From Cohnella rhizoplanae (GTDB lineage Bacteria; Bacillota; Bacilli; Paenibacillales; Paenibacillaceae): DNA of 64,000 bases. The DNA lies in NCBI RefSeq assembly GCF_948329515.1, contig NZ_CAOJCN010000001.1:740776-804775 (forward strand), written 5' to 3'. Shown one piece after another: positions 17,072 to 25,141 of the stretch; within the stretch, counting starts at the first letter, position 1; each line of letters starts with the position of its first letter. The position numbers and the translations under genes were made by a program. The notes below the pieces were generated by a model, which did not search any database, was not told the DNA's origin, and saw nothing but the letters and a program-made list of their open reading frames with translations.

Positions 17072-18883
17072 GTGCACTATTTACGTAAATACGTTTCGAA
17101 ATACGGACTGCTCTTTACCCTGTCGCTGTCGCTCGTCGCGCTCGAAGGCATCTGCGACCTGCTCCTGCCGACGCTGATGTCGCATATGATCGACCGCGGC
17201 GTCTTGAGCCGCGATCTGGACGTCGTCGCTAAGTACGGGATGTGGATGCTGGCCGTCACGGCGGCAGGCGCGCTGTCCGCGCTCGGACGCAACGTCGTGT
17301 CAAGCCGGGTGTCCCAGCGGTTCGGGGCAGATCTGCGCGGCGACCTGTTCCGCAGGATTCAGTATTTGTCGCTGGGAGACGCGGACCGCTTCGACCGCGC
17401 ATCGCTCGTCACGCGGCTCACCAACGACGTAACCCAGGTGCAGAACTTCGCCAACGGCATGATGCGCATTTTCGCCAAGGCGCCGCTGCTGTGCATCGGA
17501 GGGTTAATCATGGCCGTGCGTCTCAACCCGCAGCTGTCGCTCGTATTCGTCGTCGCCGTGCCGATCGTCATTTTACTCATTCTCCTGAATATGCGCGTCG
17601 GATTTCCTCTATTCCTCAAGGTGCAGTCGGCGCTCGACAGGCTCAACGGCTCGATGCGGGAGTATTTGTCCGGCGTGCGGTCGGTCAAGGCATTCAACCG
17701 CTTCGACTATGAGGCCGACAAGTTCGAAGCGATCAACGGCGAATACCAGGCCCGCTCCGTTACGACGCTTCGTGCGATGTCGGGCTTCGGTCCGGCGATC
17801 ATGCTCGTCGTGAATCTCGGGGTCGTCGCCATCATCTGGCTAGGCGGCATCCGCGTGGACGAGGGGCGGATGCAGGTAGGCAACATCATCGCATTCGTCA
17901 ACTATATGACGCAGATTCTTTTCTCGCTGATGACGATCTCGTGGGTGTTCAACATGTTCATCCGCGCGCGGGCTTCGAGCGGGAGGATCGCAGAGGTGCT
18001 GGAGCTGCCCGAAGGAGAGTCCGCGCCAGGGCGAGCGACGGCGACTGCCGAGACCCGCGCCGGCGCGCCTGCGGCCATAGCGGGCGCTGCGCCCGGCTCA
18101 CTGCCGGATCAGCAGGATGCCGCGCCTAGCGTTTCTTTTGATGACGTCGGATTCTCATACGACGGTCAGTCAGGCGAGCGCGCGCTGCGCGGCGTGACGC
18201 TGTCCTGCGAACCCGGCGAGACGCTCGCCGTCGTAGGCTCGACCGGATCGGGCAAGACGACGCTCGTGAGTCTCGTGCTGCGGCTCTATGATCAGACCGA
18301 GGGAGTCATCCGCATCGGCGGCGTCGACCACCGGCAGATGGACGTGTCGGCGCTGCGCGCGATCGTGGCGGTCGTGCCGCAGCGAACGGTGCTCTTCTCC
18401 GGCACGATCGCGGACAATCTGCGTTGGGGCGACGAATCGGCGACGCAAGCCGAGCTGGAGGCCGCGGCCGCCGCCGCGAGCGCCCACGACTTTATCTTGG
18501 CGCTGCCGGACGGCTACGACACGATGCTGGGACAGAGCGGCGTTAACCTGTCCGGCGGCCAGAAGCAGCGGCTGTCCATTGCCCGCGCCTTGATCCGCAA
18601 GCCCCGGATCCTCATCTTGGACGACTGTACGAGCGCGCTGGACGCCGTCACCGAGAGCAAGGTCAAGGCTGCGCTCAAGGCTTACGGTGCGAAGCTCACC
18701 TGCCTGCTCATCGCCCAGCGCGTCTCCTCGGTCGTCGACGCCGATCGCATCGCCGTGCTGGACGACGGCGAGGTAGTCGGTCTCGGCACGCATGCCGAGC
18801 TGCTGCGCGGCTGCGAGGTCTACCGCGACATCTGCCGCTCGCAGTTCGGAGAGGAGGCGATACCCCATGCCTCTGGCATCTGA
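17072..18883 (+). CDS. ABC exporter half-transporter A (degenerate catalytic site)
   Basis: About 603 residues: an exporter-type membrane domain with six helices (~10-310), a linker, then an ATP-binding domain (~355-595). Walker A is GSTGSGKTT, the signature LSGGQKQRLSIARAL, and Walker B RILILDDCTSALD, in which the catalytic Glu is replaced by Asp. That is typical of the non-catalytic half of heterodimeric multidrug exporters such as YfiB/YfiC. GTG 17072 has GGGAGG 9 nt upstream; the alternative GTG 17063 would sit directly on it. Its end overlaps the next half-transporter by 17 nt. The substrate is unknown; drugs or lipids are usual. Confidence 0.92.
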   Translation: MHYLRKYVSKYGLLFTLSLSLVALEGICDLLLPTLMSHMIDRGVLSRDLDVVAKYGMWMLAVTAAGALSALGRNVVSSRVSQRFGADLRGDLFRRIQYLSLGDADRFDRASLVTRLTNDVTQVQNFANGMMRIFAKAPLLCIGGLIMAVRLNPQLSLVFVVAVPIVILLILLNMRVGFPLFLKVQSALDRLNGSMREYLSGVRSVKAFNRFDYEADKFEAINGEYQARSVTTLRAMSGFGPAIMLVVNLGVVAIIWLGGIRVDEGRMQVGNIIAFVNYMTQILFSLMTISWVFNMFIRARASSGRIAEVLELPEGESAPGRATATAETRAGAPAAIAGAAPGSLPDQQDAAPSVSFDDVGFSYDGQSGERALRGVTLSCEPGETLAVVGSTGSGKTTLVSLVLRLYDQTEGVIRIGGVDHRQMDVSALRAIVAVVPQRTVLFSGTIADNLRWGDESATQAELEAAAAAASAHDFILALPDGYDTMLGQSGVNLSGGQKQRLSIARALIRKPRILILDDCTSALDAVTESKVKAALKAYGAKLTCLLIAQRVSSVVDADRIAVLDDGEVVGLGTHAELLRGCEVYRDICRSQFGEEAIPHASGI

Positions 18884-20756
18884 GCGAGACGCCGCCAAGC
18901 CGTCGGCCCCCCCGGCAGCGGCGCGGGGGCCGGTAGTCGCCGGCGGTCGGGGCCGCGGGCCCGTCCAGAAGCCCAAGGCGTTCGGCGCCACCGTGCGGCG
19001 GCTCCTCTCTTATCTCGGTGAGGAGCGGGGACGCCTTGCGGTCGTATTCCTGTTCGTCCTAGCCGGGGCCGGCGCCTCGCTCGCCGGTCCGTATCTGATC
19101 GGTCTGGCCGTCGACGCGATGGAAGGCGAGGGGGGCGTCGCGTTCGGGACGCTGCATACGCTGATCTTCCTGCTGGCGGCGGCTTACGCGATGGACGCTT
19201 CGCTCGGCTTCGTGCAGAGCTGGCTTATGGCCGGCGTCTCCCAACGGGCGGTGCGCAAGCTGCGCGGCGCGCTGTTCGCCAAGCTCCACGGATTGCCGCT
19301 GTCATACTTCGACACGCGCAGACATGGAGAGATCATGAGCCGGCTGTCCAACGACATCGACAACGTGAGCACCAGCCTGTCGCAGACGGTCGTACAGCTC
19401 ATGGCCGGCGGCGTGGCCATCCTAGGCTCCCTCGTCATGATGCTCGTCCTGAGCCCGCTATTGACGCTGGCGGGTCTCGTGACCGTGCCGCTCGTATACG
19501 TGCTGGCGCGCATCGTCACGCGCCGTACGGGCAAGCTGTTCAAGACGCAGCAGGCGTACCTCGGCAGGCTGAACGGCCAGATCGAGGAGAACGTCACCGG
19601 GCTCGCGCTCGTGAAGGCGTTCGGCAGAGAGCGGCGATCCGTCGCCGAATTCGACGAGGTCAACCGGCGCCTGAGCGAGGTCGGGATCAAAGCGCAGATC
19701 TGGTCGGGCCTGCTGATGCCGCTGCTCAGCGTCATCAACAACATCGGCTTCGCGACCGTGGCCGTCGTCGGCAGCGTGCTCGCCGTCAAGGGACATATCT
19801 CGGTCGGCGTCATCGCCAGCTTCTTGAGCTATTCTCGGCAGTTCGCCCGTCCGCTGAGCGATATCGCCAACGTCTATAACGTGCTGCAGTCCGGCGTAGC
19901 CGGAGCCGAGCGCGTATTCGAGGTGCTGGACGAGACGGAGGAAACGAAGGACCGCAAGGGCGCGGCAGAGCTCGCTCCAGGCGCGCTGGACGTCGTTTTC
20001 GAGGATGTCTCGTTCGGCTATGATCCAACGAGGCGCATCTTGAAGCACGTCGGATTTACGGCGGAGGCGGGCACGAGCGTGGCGCTCGTCGGGCCGACCG
20101 GCGCGGGCAAGACGACGATCGTGCAGCTGCTGAACCGGTTTTACGACGTGACGGATGGCGCTATCCTTATCGCGGGACGCGATATCCGCGAGTATACGCG
20201 CAGCAGTCTTCGCAGCGCGTTCGGCGTCGTTTTGCAGGATACGTACTTGTTTTCGGGCACGATCCGCGACAATATCAAGTACGGCAATCCGGGGGCGAGC
20301 GACGAGGAGATGGCAGAGGCGGCGAGTCTCGTAGGCGCGGATGCCTTTATCAGGCGACTGCCCAAGCGATACGATACGACGCTCGCCGAGAACGGCGGCA
20401 GCCTCAGCCAGGGGCAGAAGCAGCTGCTGGCCATCGCGCGCGTGATGCTCGCGCGTCCGTCGATCCTGATCCTGGACGAGGCGACGAGCAGCATCGATAC
20501 GCGCACCGAGCTGCAGATTCAGGAGGCGCTGCTGACGGTCATGAAGGGACGCACGAGCTTCGTCATCGCCCACAGGCTCAATACGATCCGGGGCGCCGAT
20601 CAGATCCTCGTGATCGCGGACGGAGGCATTGCCGAGTCGGGGACGCACGAGGCGTTGATGGCGCGCCGCGGGGCATATTATCGCATGTTCGAGAGCCAGT
20701 TCGGAGCCGGGGCGGCGCTTGGCCCGTCGGGCGAAGACGAGGCGTCCGGAACTTGA
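18867..20756 (+). CDS. ABC exporter half-transporter B (consensus catalytic Glu)
   Basis: A 629-residue partner of the preceding gene. After a Pro/Ala/Gly-rich basic N-terminus (~1-40) come six membrane helices (~50-340) and an ATPase domain (~385-620). Walker A is GPTGAGKTT, the signature is the variant LSQGQKQLLAIARV, and Walker B SILILDEATSSID has the catalytic Glu. With subunit A this gives one hydrolysing site and one degenerate site, as in known asymmetric exporters. ATG 18867 has GAGGAGG 9 nt upstream, within the end of gene A. The stop codon region doubles as the -35 of the ydjO promoter. Confidence 0.93.
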   Translation: MPLASERDAAKPSAPPAAARGPVVAGGRGRGPVQKPKAFGATVRRLLSYLGEERGRLAVVFLFVLAGAGASLAGPYLIGLAVDAMEGEGGVAFGTLHTLIFLLAAAYAMDASLGFVQSWLMAGVSQRAVRKLRGALFAKLHGLPLSYFDTRRHGEIMSRLSNDIDNVSTSLSQTVVQLMAGGVAILGSLVMMLVLSPLLTLAGLVTVPLVYVLARIVTRRTGKLFKTQQAYLGRLNGQIEENVTGLALVKAFGRERRSVAEFDEVNRRLSEVGIKAQIWSGLLMPLLSVINNIGFATVAVVGSVLAVKGHISVGVIASFLSYSRQFARPLSDIANVYNVLQSGVAGAERVFEVLDETEETKDRKGAAELAPGALDVVFEDVSFGYDPTRRILKHVGFTAEAGTSVALVGPTGAGKTTIVQLLNRFYDVTDGAILIAGRDIREYTRSSLRSAFGVVLQDTYLFSGTIRDNIKYGNPGASDEEMAEAASLVGADAFIRRLPKRYDTTLAENGGSLSQGQKQLLAIARVMLARPSILILDEATSSIDTRTELQIQEALLTVMKGRTSFVIAHRLNTIRGADQILVIADGGIAESGTHEALMARRGAYYRMFESQFGAGAALGPSGEDEASGT

Positions 20757-20781
20757 CTCATGCAGCCGTACGGCCTATAGT
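20753..20781 (+). promoter_or_regulatory. Sigma-A promoter of the ydjO-like gene
   Basis: TTGACT (20753-20758), 17-bp spacer, TATAGT (20776-20781). The -35 contains the stop codon of the ABC gene. Predicted leader about 38 nt. Confidence 0.75.
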
Positions 20782-20825
20782 AGGTCAGTTGACTTTAAAC
20801 GGGTTCTGAAAGGAAGGCATCGAGA

Positions 20826-21020
20826 TTGACATCGCAAGACGAAGGCAGCAAACTGTTTTTGACGAAGATCTGGAAGTGCAAAAGTTCGGACTGCAAGGCG
20901 TGGGTCCGCGAGGAATTCGCGACGGAAGCGCAGAAGTGTCCCATGTGCAAGGGAGATATGCTGCGCACGATGAAGCATCTGCCGGCGCTGGTCAAAAAGG
21001 TGAAATCCAAGCCGCGCTGA
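20826..21020 (+). CDS. ydjO: YdjO-family small zinc-ribbon-like (cold-inducible-type) protein
   Basis: 64 residues with two cysteine pairs, WKCKSSDCKAW and CPMCKGDM, giving a C-x5-C...C-x2-C knuckle that probably binds zinc. The pattern W-x-C...C-x-W-x-R-x2-F...C-P-x-C and the terminal LPALVKK match YdjO, a small cold-inducible-type protein of Bacillus with no known biochemical role. The start is TTG 20826 behind AGGAAGG (8-nt spacing). It has its own strong promoter overlapping the end of the ABC gene. Confidence 0.85.
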   Translation: MTSQDEGSKLFLTKIWKCKSSDCKAWVREEFATEAQKCPMCKGDMLRTMKHLPALVKKVKSKPR

Positions 21021-21035
21021 CCGATGGCGTATCGG

Positions 21036-21071
21036 TTGTCCCCTCCACGGTGTAATAAGCTATAATAGCTT
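21036..21071 (+). promoter_or_regulatory. Promoter and palindrome upstream of yuiD
   Basis: TTGTCC (21036-21041) and TATAAT (21061-21066) are 19 bp apart, a long spacing. The -10 lies inside a perfect inverted repeat AAGCTA-TAA-TAGCTT (21057-21071), which could be an operator. Confidence 0.4.
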
Positions 21072-21130
21072 TATTGGCAGCCGCCGCCGTATCGGCGCGC
21101 CGCAGAGCCGAGAGAAGGGAGACCGCCGTC

Positions 21131-21583
21131 ATGTCCATACTCGCGAACTTTCCGCTCGTCGCCGCGATCGTCTCCATTCTGTCGGCGCAGGCCGTCAAGG
21201 CGCCGATCCAGTTCGTCGGCAGGCGCTCTTGGCAGTCCGGCATGGCCTTCAGCACGGGCGGCATGCCGAGCTCGCACTCCGCCGCCATGGCTGCGCTTGC
21301 GACTGCGCTCGGCATCGAGGACGGATTGGATTCCCCCGTATTCGCGGTCGCTGCCGTCGTCGGCATGATCATCATGTTCGACGCCGCCGGCGTCCGCCGC
21401 CATGCGGGGCTGCAGGCATCCGTCCTGAACCGCTTTTTGCGCAAAATGCCCGATCTGCACGGCGAACTGCATCCGATCAAGGAATTGAAGGAGCTGCTCG
21501 GCCATCGGCCGATCGAGGTGTTCGCGGGCGCGGTGTGGGGAATCGGGATCAGCATCGCCCTCTATTTTTTGTTCTACGCCTAA
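21131..21583 (+). CDS. yuiD: YuiD family divergent PAP2 membrane protein (DUF212)
   Basis: 150 residues with 3-4 membrane segments. The family signature is QSGMAFSTGGMPSSHSAAMA (~36-55), an acid-phosphatase/VanZ-like segment with the conserved Ser-Ser-His, plus FDAAGVRRHAG (~93-103). It is distantly related to PAP2 phosphatases; the substrate is unknown but undecaprenyl- or lipid-phosphate is plausible. AAGGGAG 9 nt before ATG 21131 decides the start; the ORF extends to 21074 without a ribosome site. Followed by a strong bidirectional terminator. Confidence 0.9.
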   Translation: MSILANFPLVAAIVSILSAQAVKAPIQFVGRRSWQSGMAFSTGGMPSSHSAAMAALATALGIEDGLDSPVFAVAAVVGMIIMFDAAGVRRHAGLQASVLNRFLRKMPDLHGELHPIKELKELLGHRPIEVFAGAVWGIGISIALYFLFYA

Positions 21584-21597
21584 CCATGAACGGCACG

Positions 21598-21647
21598 AAA
21601 AGAGGCTTGGGACGCGAAGCGGGAACGCTTGCGGCCAAGCCTCTTTT
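21598..21647 (+). terminator. Bidirectional terminator between yuiD and the MBL hydrolase
   Basis: 13-bp stem (21598-21610 with 21635-21647), with an inner AAGCG/CGCTT hairpin and A/T runs on both sides. Confidence 0.88.
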
Positions 21648-21658
21648 CTGCATTCCGA

Positions 21659-22351
21659 TTAAAGCTCGAGTCGTTCTCCGGGCTTCAGCACGGTGCCCTT
21701 GATGCCCTTTTGTTCGAGCGCACGGGCGAAGGCGACCGGATCCTGCTTGATCAGCGGCAGCGTGTCGTAGTGAACGGGCACGACGTGCTTGGCGTTCAGC
21801 CATTCGGCGGCCGTCAGCGCGTCCCCGGGCCCCATCGTGAAGTGGTCGCCGATCGGAAGGAACGCGAGGTCGATGGCGTGGCGCTCTCCGATCATTTTCA
21901 TATCCCCGAACAAGCCGGTATCGCCTGCATGCAAGATCGTCCATCCGCCCCAGGTAATGAGGAGGCCGGTCGGCATGCCCATATAGACGATGCGCTGCTC
22001 GTCCTGCAGCGGATAGCCGGAACTGTGGAACGCCTGCACCATCTTGACCTTCGCGTAGCCCAGATCGAACGTGCCGCCGATGTTCATGCCGACCGTGTTC
22101 TCTACGCCCTGCCATTCGAGGAAGGTCGCCAGTTCAGGCGTGCCGACGACCTGCGCGCCGGTGCGCTTCGCGATGGCGACGGTATCGCCGACATGGTCGC
22201 CGTGGCCGTGCGTGAGCAGGATGTGCTCCGCGTCGATCTCGGCGGCGGAAGCCGCGGCCAGCGGATTGCCGGTCAGGAACGGATCGACGAGGAGCGTATG
22301 TCCTTCGTGCTCTAGTTTTATGCAGGCATGTCCCAGAAAAGTAACGATCAT
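21659..22351 (-). CDS. UPF0173 metallo-beta-lactamase-fold hydrolase (YtkL-like)
   Basis: A 230-residue cytoplasmic MBL-fold protein. Metal ligands are in [13 protein letters not shown] (HxHxDH, ~50-62), [15 protein letters not shown] and the final VPVHYDTLP. The start [14 protein letters not shown] and the length fit the UPF0173 family, whose substrate is not established. ATG 22351 has GAAGGG 7 nt upstream; the longer frame to 22396 does not. It is convergent with yuiD and separate from the TetR gene, ending 86 bp away. Confidence 0.92.
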   Translation of the reverse strand: MIVTFLGHACIKLEHEGHTLLVDPFLTGNPLAAASAAEIDAEHILLTHGHGDHVGDTVAIAKRTGAQVVGTPELATFLEWQGVENTVGMNIGGTFDLGYAKVKMVQAFHSSGYPLQDEQRIVYMGMPTGLLITWGGWTILHAGDTGLFGDMKMIGERHAIDLAFLPIGDHFTMGPGDALTAAEWLNAKHVVPVHYDTLPLIKQDPVAFARALEQKGIKGTVLKPGERLEL

Positions 22352-22436
22352 GCTGAATCCCTTCTTTCCGATAAAAGTGAAGACGGCGTGCGCCAATGCT
22401 AAACCTAACCGCGCGGACCTTTGCAGAACGCCAGGC

Positions 22437-23111
22437 TTAAGGAGCGAGCCCTTTGACCAAAAAAGCGACCGTGGCCTCGCGCTCCGCCGCGTCGTCCCAG
22501 CCGGGCGACTCCGCCGCCATCAGCCTCGGTAGAATATAGCCGATCAAGGTCGACGCGATCAGCCGCGCGACCGTCGGTGCCGGCAGCGGCGCGATCTTGC
22601 CTTCCCTCTGGAACCGCTCAATGACGACCGTGATGCGCGCCATCACCTGGGTGAGCAGGATGGACTTGAATTGCTCGCGCACCTCGGGATGAAAGGGAAG
22701 CTCCTGGGCGATGATGCGGAAGAGACGTTTGTTGCGGCTGACGAAGTCGATTCGGTTGTCGATCATGCGCCTAACGAATTGCTCGAGGCTGTCGTACTCG
22801 CCCTCGAGCACGCTGCCGAAGCCGCGAATGACGAAGGGAGCCATCATTCGCATCATCGCCGGGGTGACGATGGAGACGAGCAGGTCCTTTTTCGTGCGGT
22901 AGTGCCTGAAGATCGTGCCTTCGGCCACCCCGGCCCGCTGCGCGATCTCGCTCGTGGAGGAGCCGGCATATCCCTTCGCTGCGAACACCTCGATCGCGGC
23001 CGCGAGGATTCGGGCCTGCTTCTCCGTTTTTACGGCCGAGCCGTCCAGTCCGGCGCCTTCGCGCAGCAGCTCTTCCATCCAAGGCTCCATCGAGCCGTCA
23101 TTCGCGTTCAT
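22437..23111 (-). CDS. TetR-family transcriptional regulator
   Basis: 224 residues. The N-terminal helix-turn-helix (~28-75) is the standard TetR form: [40 protein letters not shown]. The C-terminal ligand domain is of the type seen with ABC or drug efflux genes. It is the last gene behind an ABC-2 permease and its ATPase, 97 bp downstream of the permease, and likely represses that export operon. Two palindromes nearby (25022-25039 and 23182-23198) are operator candidates. GAAGGAG lies about 10 nt before ATG 23111. The inducing ligand is unknown. Confidence 0.93.
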   Translation of the reverse strand: MNANDGSMEPWMEELLREGAGLDGSAVKTEKQARILAAAIEVFAAKGYAGSSTSEIAQRAGVAEGTIFRHYRTKKDLLVSIVTPAMMRMMAPFVIRGFGSVLEGEYDSLEQFVRRMIDNRIDFVSRNKRLFRIIAQELPFHPEVREQFKSILLTQVMARITVVIERFQREGKIAPLPAPTVARLIASTLIGYILPRLMAAESPGWDDAAEREATVAFLVKGLAP

Positions 23112-23181
23112 GCGGGTGTCGCTCCTTCGTTCGCTTTAAGCCGGGTCCGCGCGTCGTACGGCAGCGCGCTCATCCTATTTC

Positions 23182-23198
23182 CATCGTACCATACGATG
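23182..23198. promoter_or_regulatory. Perfect palindrome between ABC permease and TetR gene
   Basis: CATCGTA-CCA-TACGATG, 7-bp arms. There is no T-run after it on the minus strand, so it is not an ordinary terminator. It could be an operator for a separate TetR promoter. Confidence 0.45.
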
Positions 23199-23208
23199 CG
23201 TCGCCGCG

Positions 23209-24228
23209 CTAAATGGCGCGCTGCTTCCTCAGCGCGACGACGTTCAGCGCGGCGAACGACAGGGAGAAGACGACGAGCACGGCGATGTCGGCCGCGATGC
23301 CGCCGAAGCCTTCGCCCCGGATCATAATTCCCCGCAGCGCATCTCCGCCATAGTAGAGCGGCATGAGGTAGGTCAGTTTATGCAGCCAGGGCGACATGCC
23401 GTCGAGCGGGAAGAGACCGGAGAAAAACGCCTGCGGCACGATGACGATCGGCACGAACTGGATGATCTGAAACTCGGAGCCCGCAAAGGCCGACAGCAGC
23501 GTGCCCAGCGTCAGCGCGGTCAGCGTCAGCAACAGGTTGACGAGCAGGATAAGCCAGATCGACCCGGTCATGTACATGCCCAAGACATATACGGCGAAGC
23601 AGGCGATCAGCGCCGCCTGCGCGAGCGCGAAGACGCCGAAGCCGCATAAATAACCGAGCACGACCTCTTGCCGCCTGATCGGCGTCGCCAGCAGCCGTTC
23701 CATCGTGCCTGTCGTGCGTTCTCTCAGAAAAGCGACGCCGGCGAGCAGGAAGACGAAGAAAAAGGAGAAAAATCCGATCATGACCGGTCCGAAGGAGTCG
23801 AAGGAGGACATGCCGGCCTTCCCATGTAGGTAGGAGATCTCAGGCTGGAGTGCCTGCGATGCGGACTGGCGCTGCAGCGCGGAGACCGCGAGCAGGACCG
23901 CGCGGCTGCGCGACGGATCGCTGCCCTCTAACAGCAGGGCGGGCTTGCCGCTTCGCAGCGCCAGCACGGCATCCAGGTCCTGACCGCGCAGGTCCTCCAG
24001 CGCTTCGTCCCAGGAACCGTAGTCAACGACGTCCGCCGAAGCCTCAAGGCCGCTGACGATCGCATTCGGCAAGCCGACGGCGCCGATCTTGGGCGGGCTG
24101 CCGCTTCCTCCGAAGATGAAGTAGACGAGCGTCAAAATAAATAACGGCGCGACGAACAAGAGCGCAAGCGTACGCTTATCGCGGATAAACTGTCGGCAGA
24201 TGCGGAGTGTTAAGGCGCGGACTCTCAT
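23209..24228 (-). CDS. ABC-2 type export permease
   Basis: 339 residues: an N-terminal anchor (~20-40, LLFVAPLFILTLVYFIFGG), an extracellular domain (~45-145) and five more hydrophobic helices (~150-330), the usual ABC-2/YhgE-type half-exporter layout. The cytoplasmic segment LRERTTGTMERLLATPIRR (~168-186) is the conserved coupling motif. It works with the ATPase encoded just upstream; their ends overlap (ATGA at 24225-24228), indicating translational coupling. Antibiotic or lipid export is likely, given the TetR regulator in the same operon. Confidence 0.92.
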   Translation of the reverse strand: MRVRALTLRICRQFIRDKRTLALLFVAPLFILTLVYFIFGGSGSPPKIGAVGLPNAIVSGLEASADVVDYGSWDEALEDLRGQDLDAVLALRSGKPALLLEGSDPSRSRAVLLAVSALQRQSASQALQPEISYLHGKAGMSSFDSFGPVMIGFFSFFFVFLLAGVAFLRERTTGTMERLLATPIRRQEVVLGYLCGFGVFALAQAALIACFAVYVLGMYMTGSIWLILLVNLLLTLTALTLGTLLSAFAGSEFQIIQFVPIVIVPQAFFSGLFPLDGMSPWLHKLTYLMPLYYGGDALRGIMIRGEGFGGIAADIAVLVVFSLSFAALNVVALRKQRAI

Positions 24229-25004
24229 CGTTTTTCACCTCCGAGCCGGATAAAGGCTTCTTCGATCGTGCTCGCGCCTGACTCGGCTTTGAGTTCGGCG
24301 GGGCTGCCGACGGCGGTGAGCGTCCCTTCCCGGATCAGTCCGATCCGGTCGCAGCGGTCGGCCTCGTCCATGACATGCGTCGTGAGCAGGATGGTCGTGC
24401 CCCGCTCGCGAAGCGCGAGCAGCGACGACCAGATCGATACCCGGAGCACCGGATCGATGCCGACCGTCGGCTCGTCGAGGATGAGCAGCTCGGGCTCGTG
24501 CAGAAGCGCGATAGCGAGCGAGAGCCGGCGTTTCATGCCGCCGGAAAAGCGGGCGACCGGCTTGCCCGCGTCCGAGGACAGGCCGACGGTAGACAGCGCC
24601 GCCTCGAGACGCTCGGCCAGACGGGCGCCCGGCAGTTTGAACATGGCGCCGAAAAATTGCAGGTTTTCCTTCGCCGACAGCTCGCCGTACAGCGCGTCCG
24701 ACTGCGCCATATACCCGATATTGGACAGCAGGGCGAGCGAAGGTACCTGACGGCCGAGCACGCGGATCCGACCGCCTTCCGGCTTGTCAATGCCCGCGAT
24801 CAGCTTGATCAGCGTCGACTTCCCGGAGCCTGAGGGACCGAGCAGTCCGAACAGCTCGCCGCGGCCGATCCGCAGGTTCACATCCTTCAAAATGGACCGG
24901 CCGTCGAAGCTGCGGCCGACACGCTCGAGGTCGATCGCGGGTTCGCCGGCATCGCTCATGCGCCCTCCGCCGTCGCCCATGCCGGAGTTCACTATACGAG
25001 TCAT
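24225..25004 (-). CDS. ABC exporter ATP-binding protein
   Basis: A 259-residue cytoplasmic ATPase. Walker A is LGPSGSGKSTL (~52-62), the signature motif is RFSGGMKRRLSLAIALL (with FSGGM typical of drug/antibiotic exporters), Walker B LLILDEPTVGID, and the switch His is in TTHVMDEADRCD. It powers the following permease. ATG 25004 has GAGGAG 8 nt upstream; GTG 25013 is in frame but sits on the ribosome site. It is the first gene of the operon and lies just downstream of the palindromic operator candidate. Confidence 0.93.
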   Translation of the reverse strand: MTRIVNSGMGDGGGRMSDAGEPAIDLERVGRSFDGRSILKDVNLRIGRGELFGLLGPSGSGKSTLIKLIAGIDKPEGGRIRVLGRQVPSLALLSNIGYMAQSDALYGELSAKENLQFFGAMFKLPGARLAERLEAALSTVGLSSDAGKPVARFSGGMKRRLSLAIALLHEPELLILDEPTVGIDPVLRVSIWSSLLALRERGTTILLTTHVMDEADRCDRIGLIREGTLTAVGSPAELKAESGASTIEEAFIRLGGEKR

Positions 25005-25021
25005 GGAATTCACTCCTCATG

Positions 25022-25039
25022 AGTGAGTGTTTACTCACT
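25022..25039. promoter_or_regulatory. TetR-type operator candidate upstream of the ABC export operon
   Basis: AGTGAGT-GTTT-ACTCACT, a perfect palindrome with 7-bp arms just before the ribosome site of the ATPase gene. A TATGAT -10 lies about 15 bp further upstream on the minus strand. The form TGAGT-N4-ACTCA is common for TetR-family operators in Firmicutes. Confidence 0.65.
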
Positions 25040-25141
25040 TTATTTGATTCCATCATAGCAAATAAGGCAGAGAAGGGGAAGCCCGAATTAGCGCCTCCCG
25101 ATCGCTGGCCATTATTCGTTATGTTAATATCGTGAACGCGC

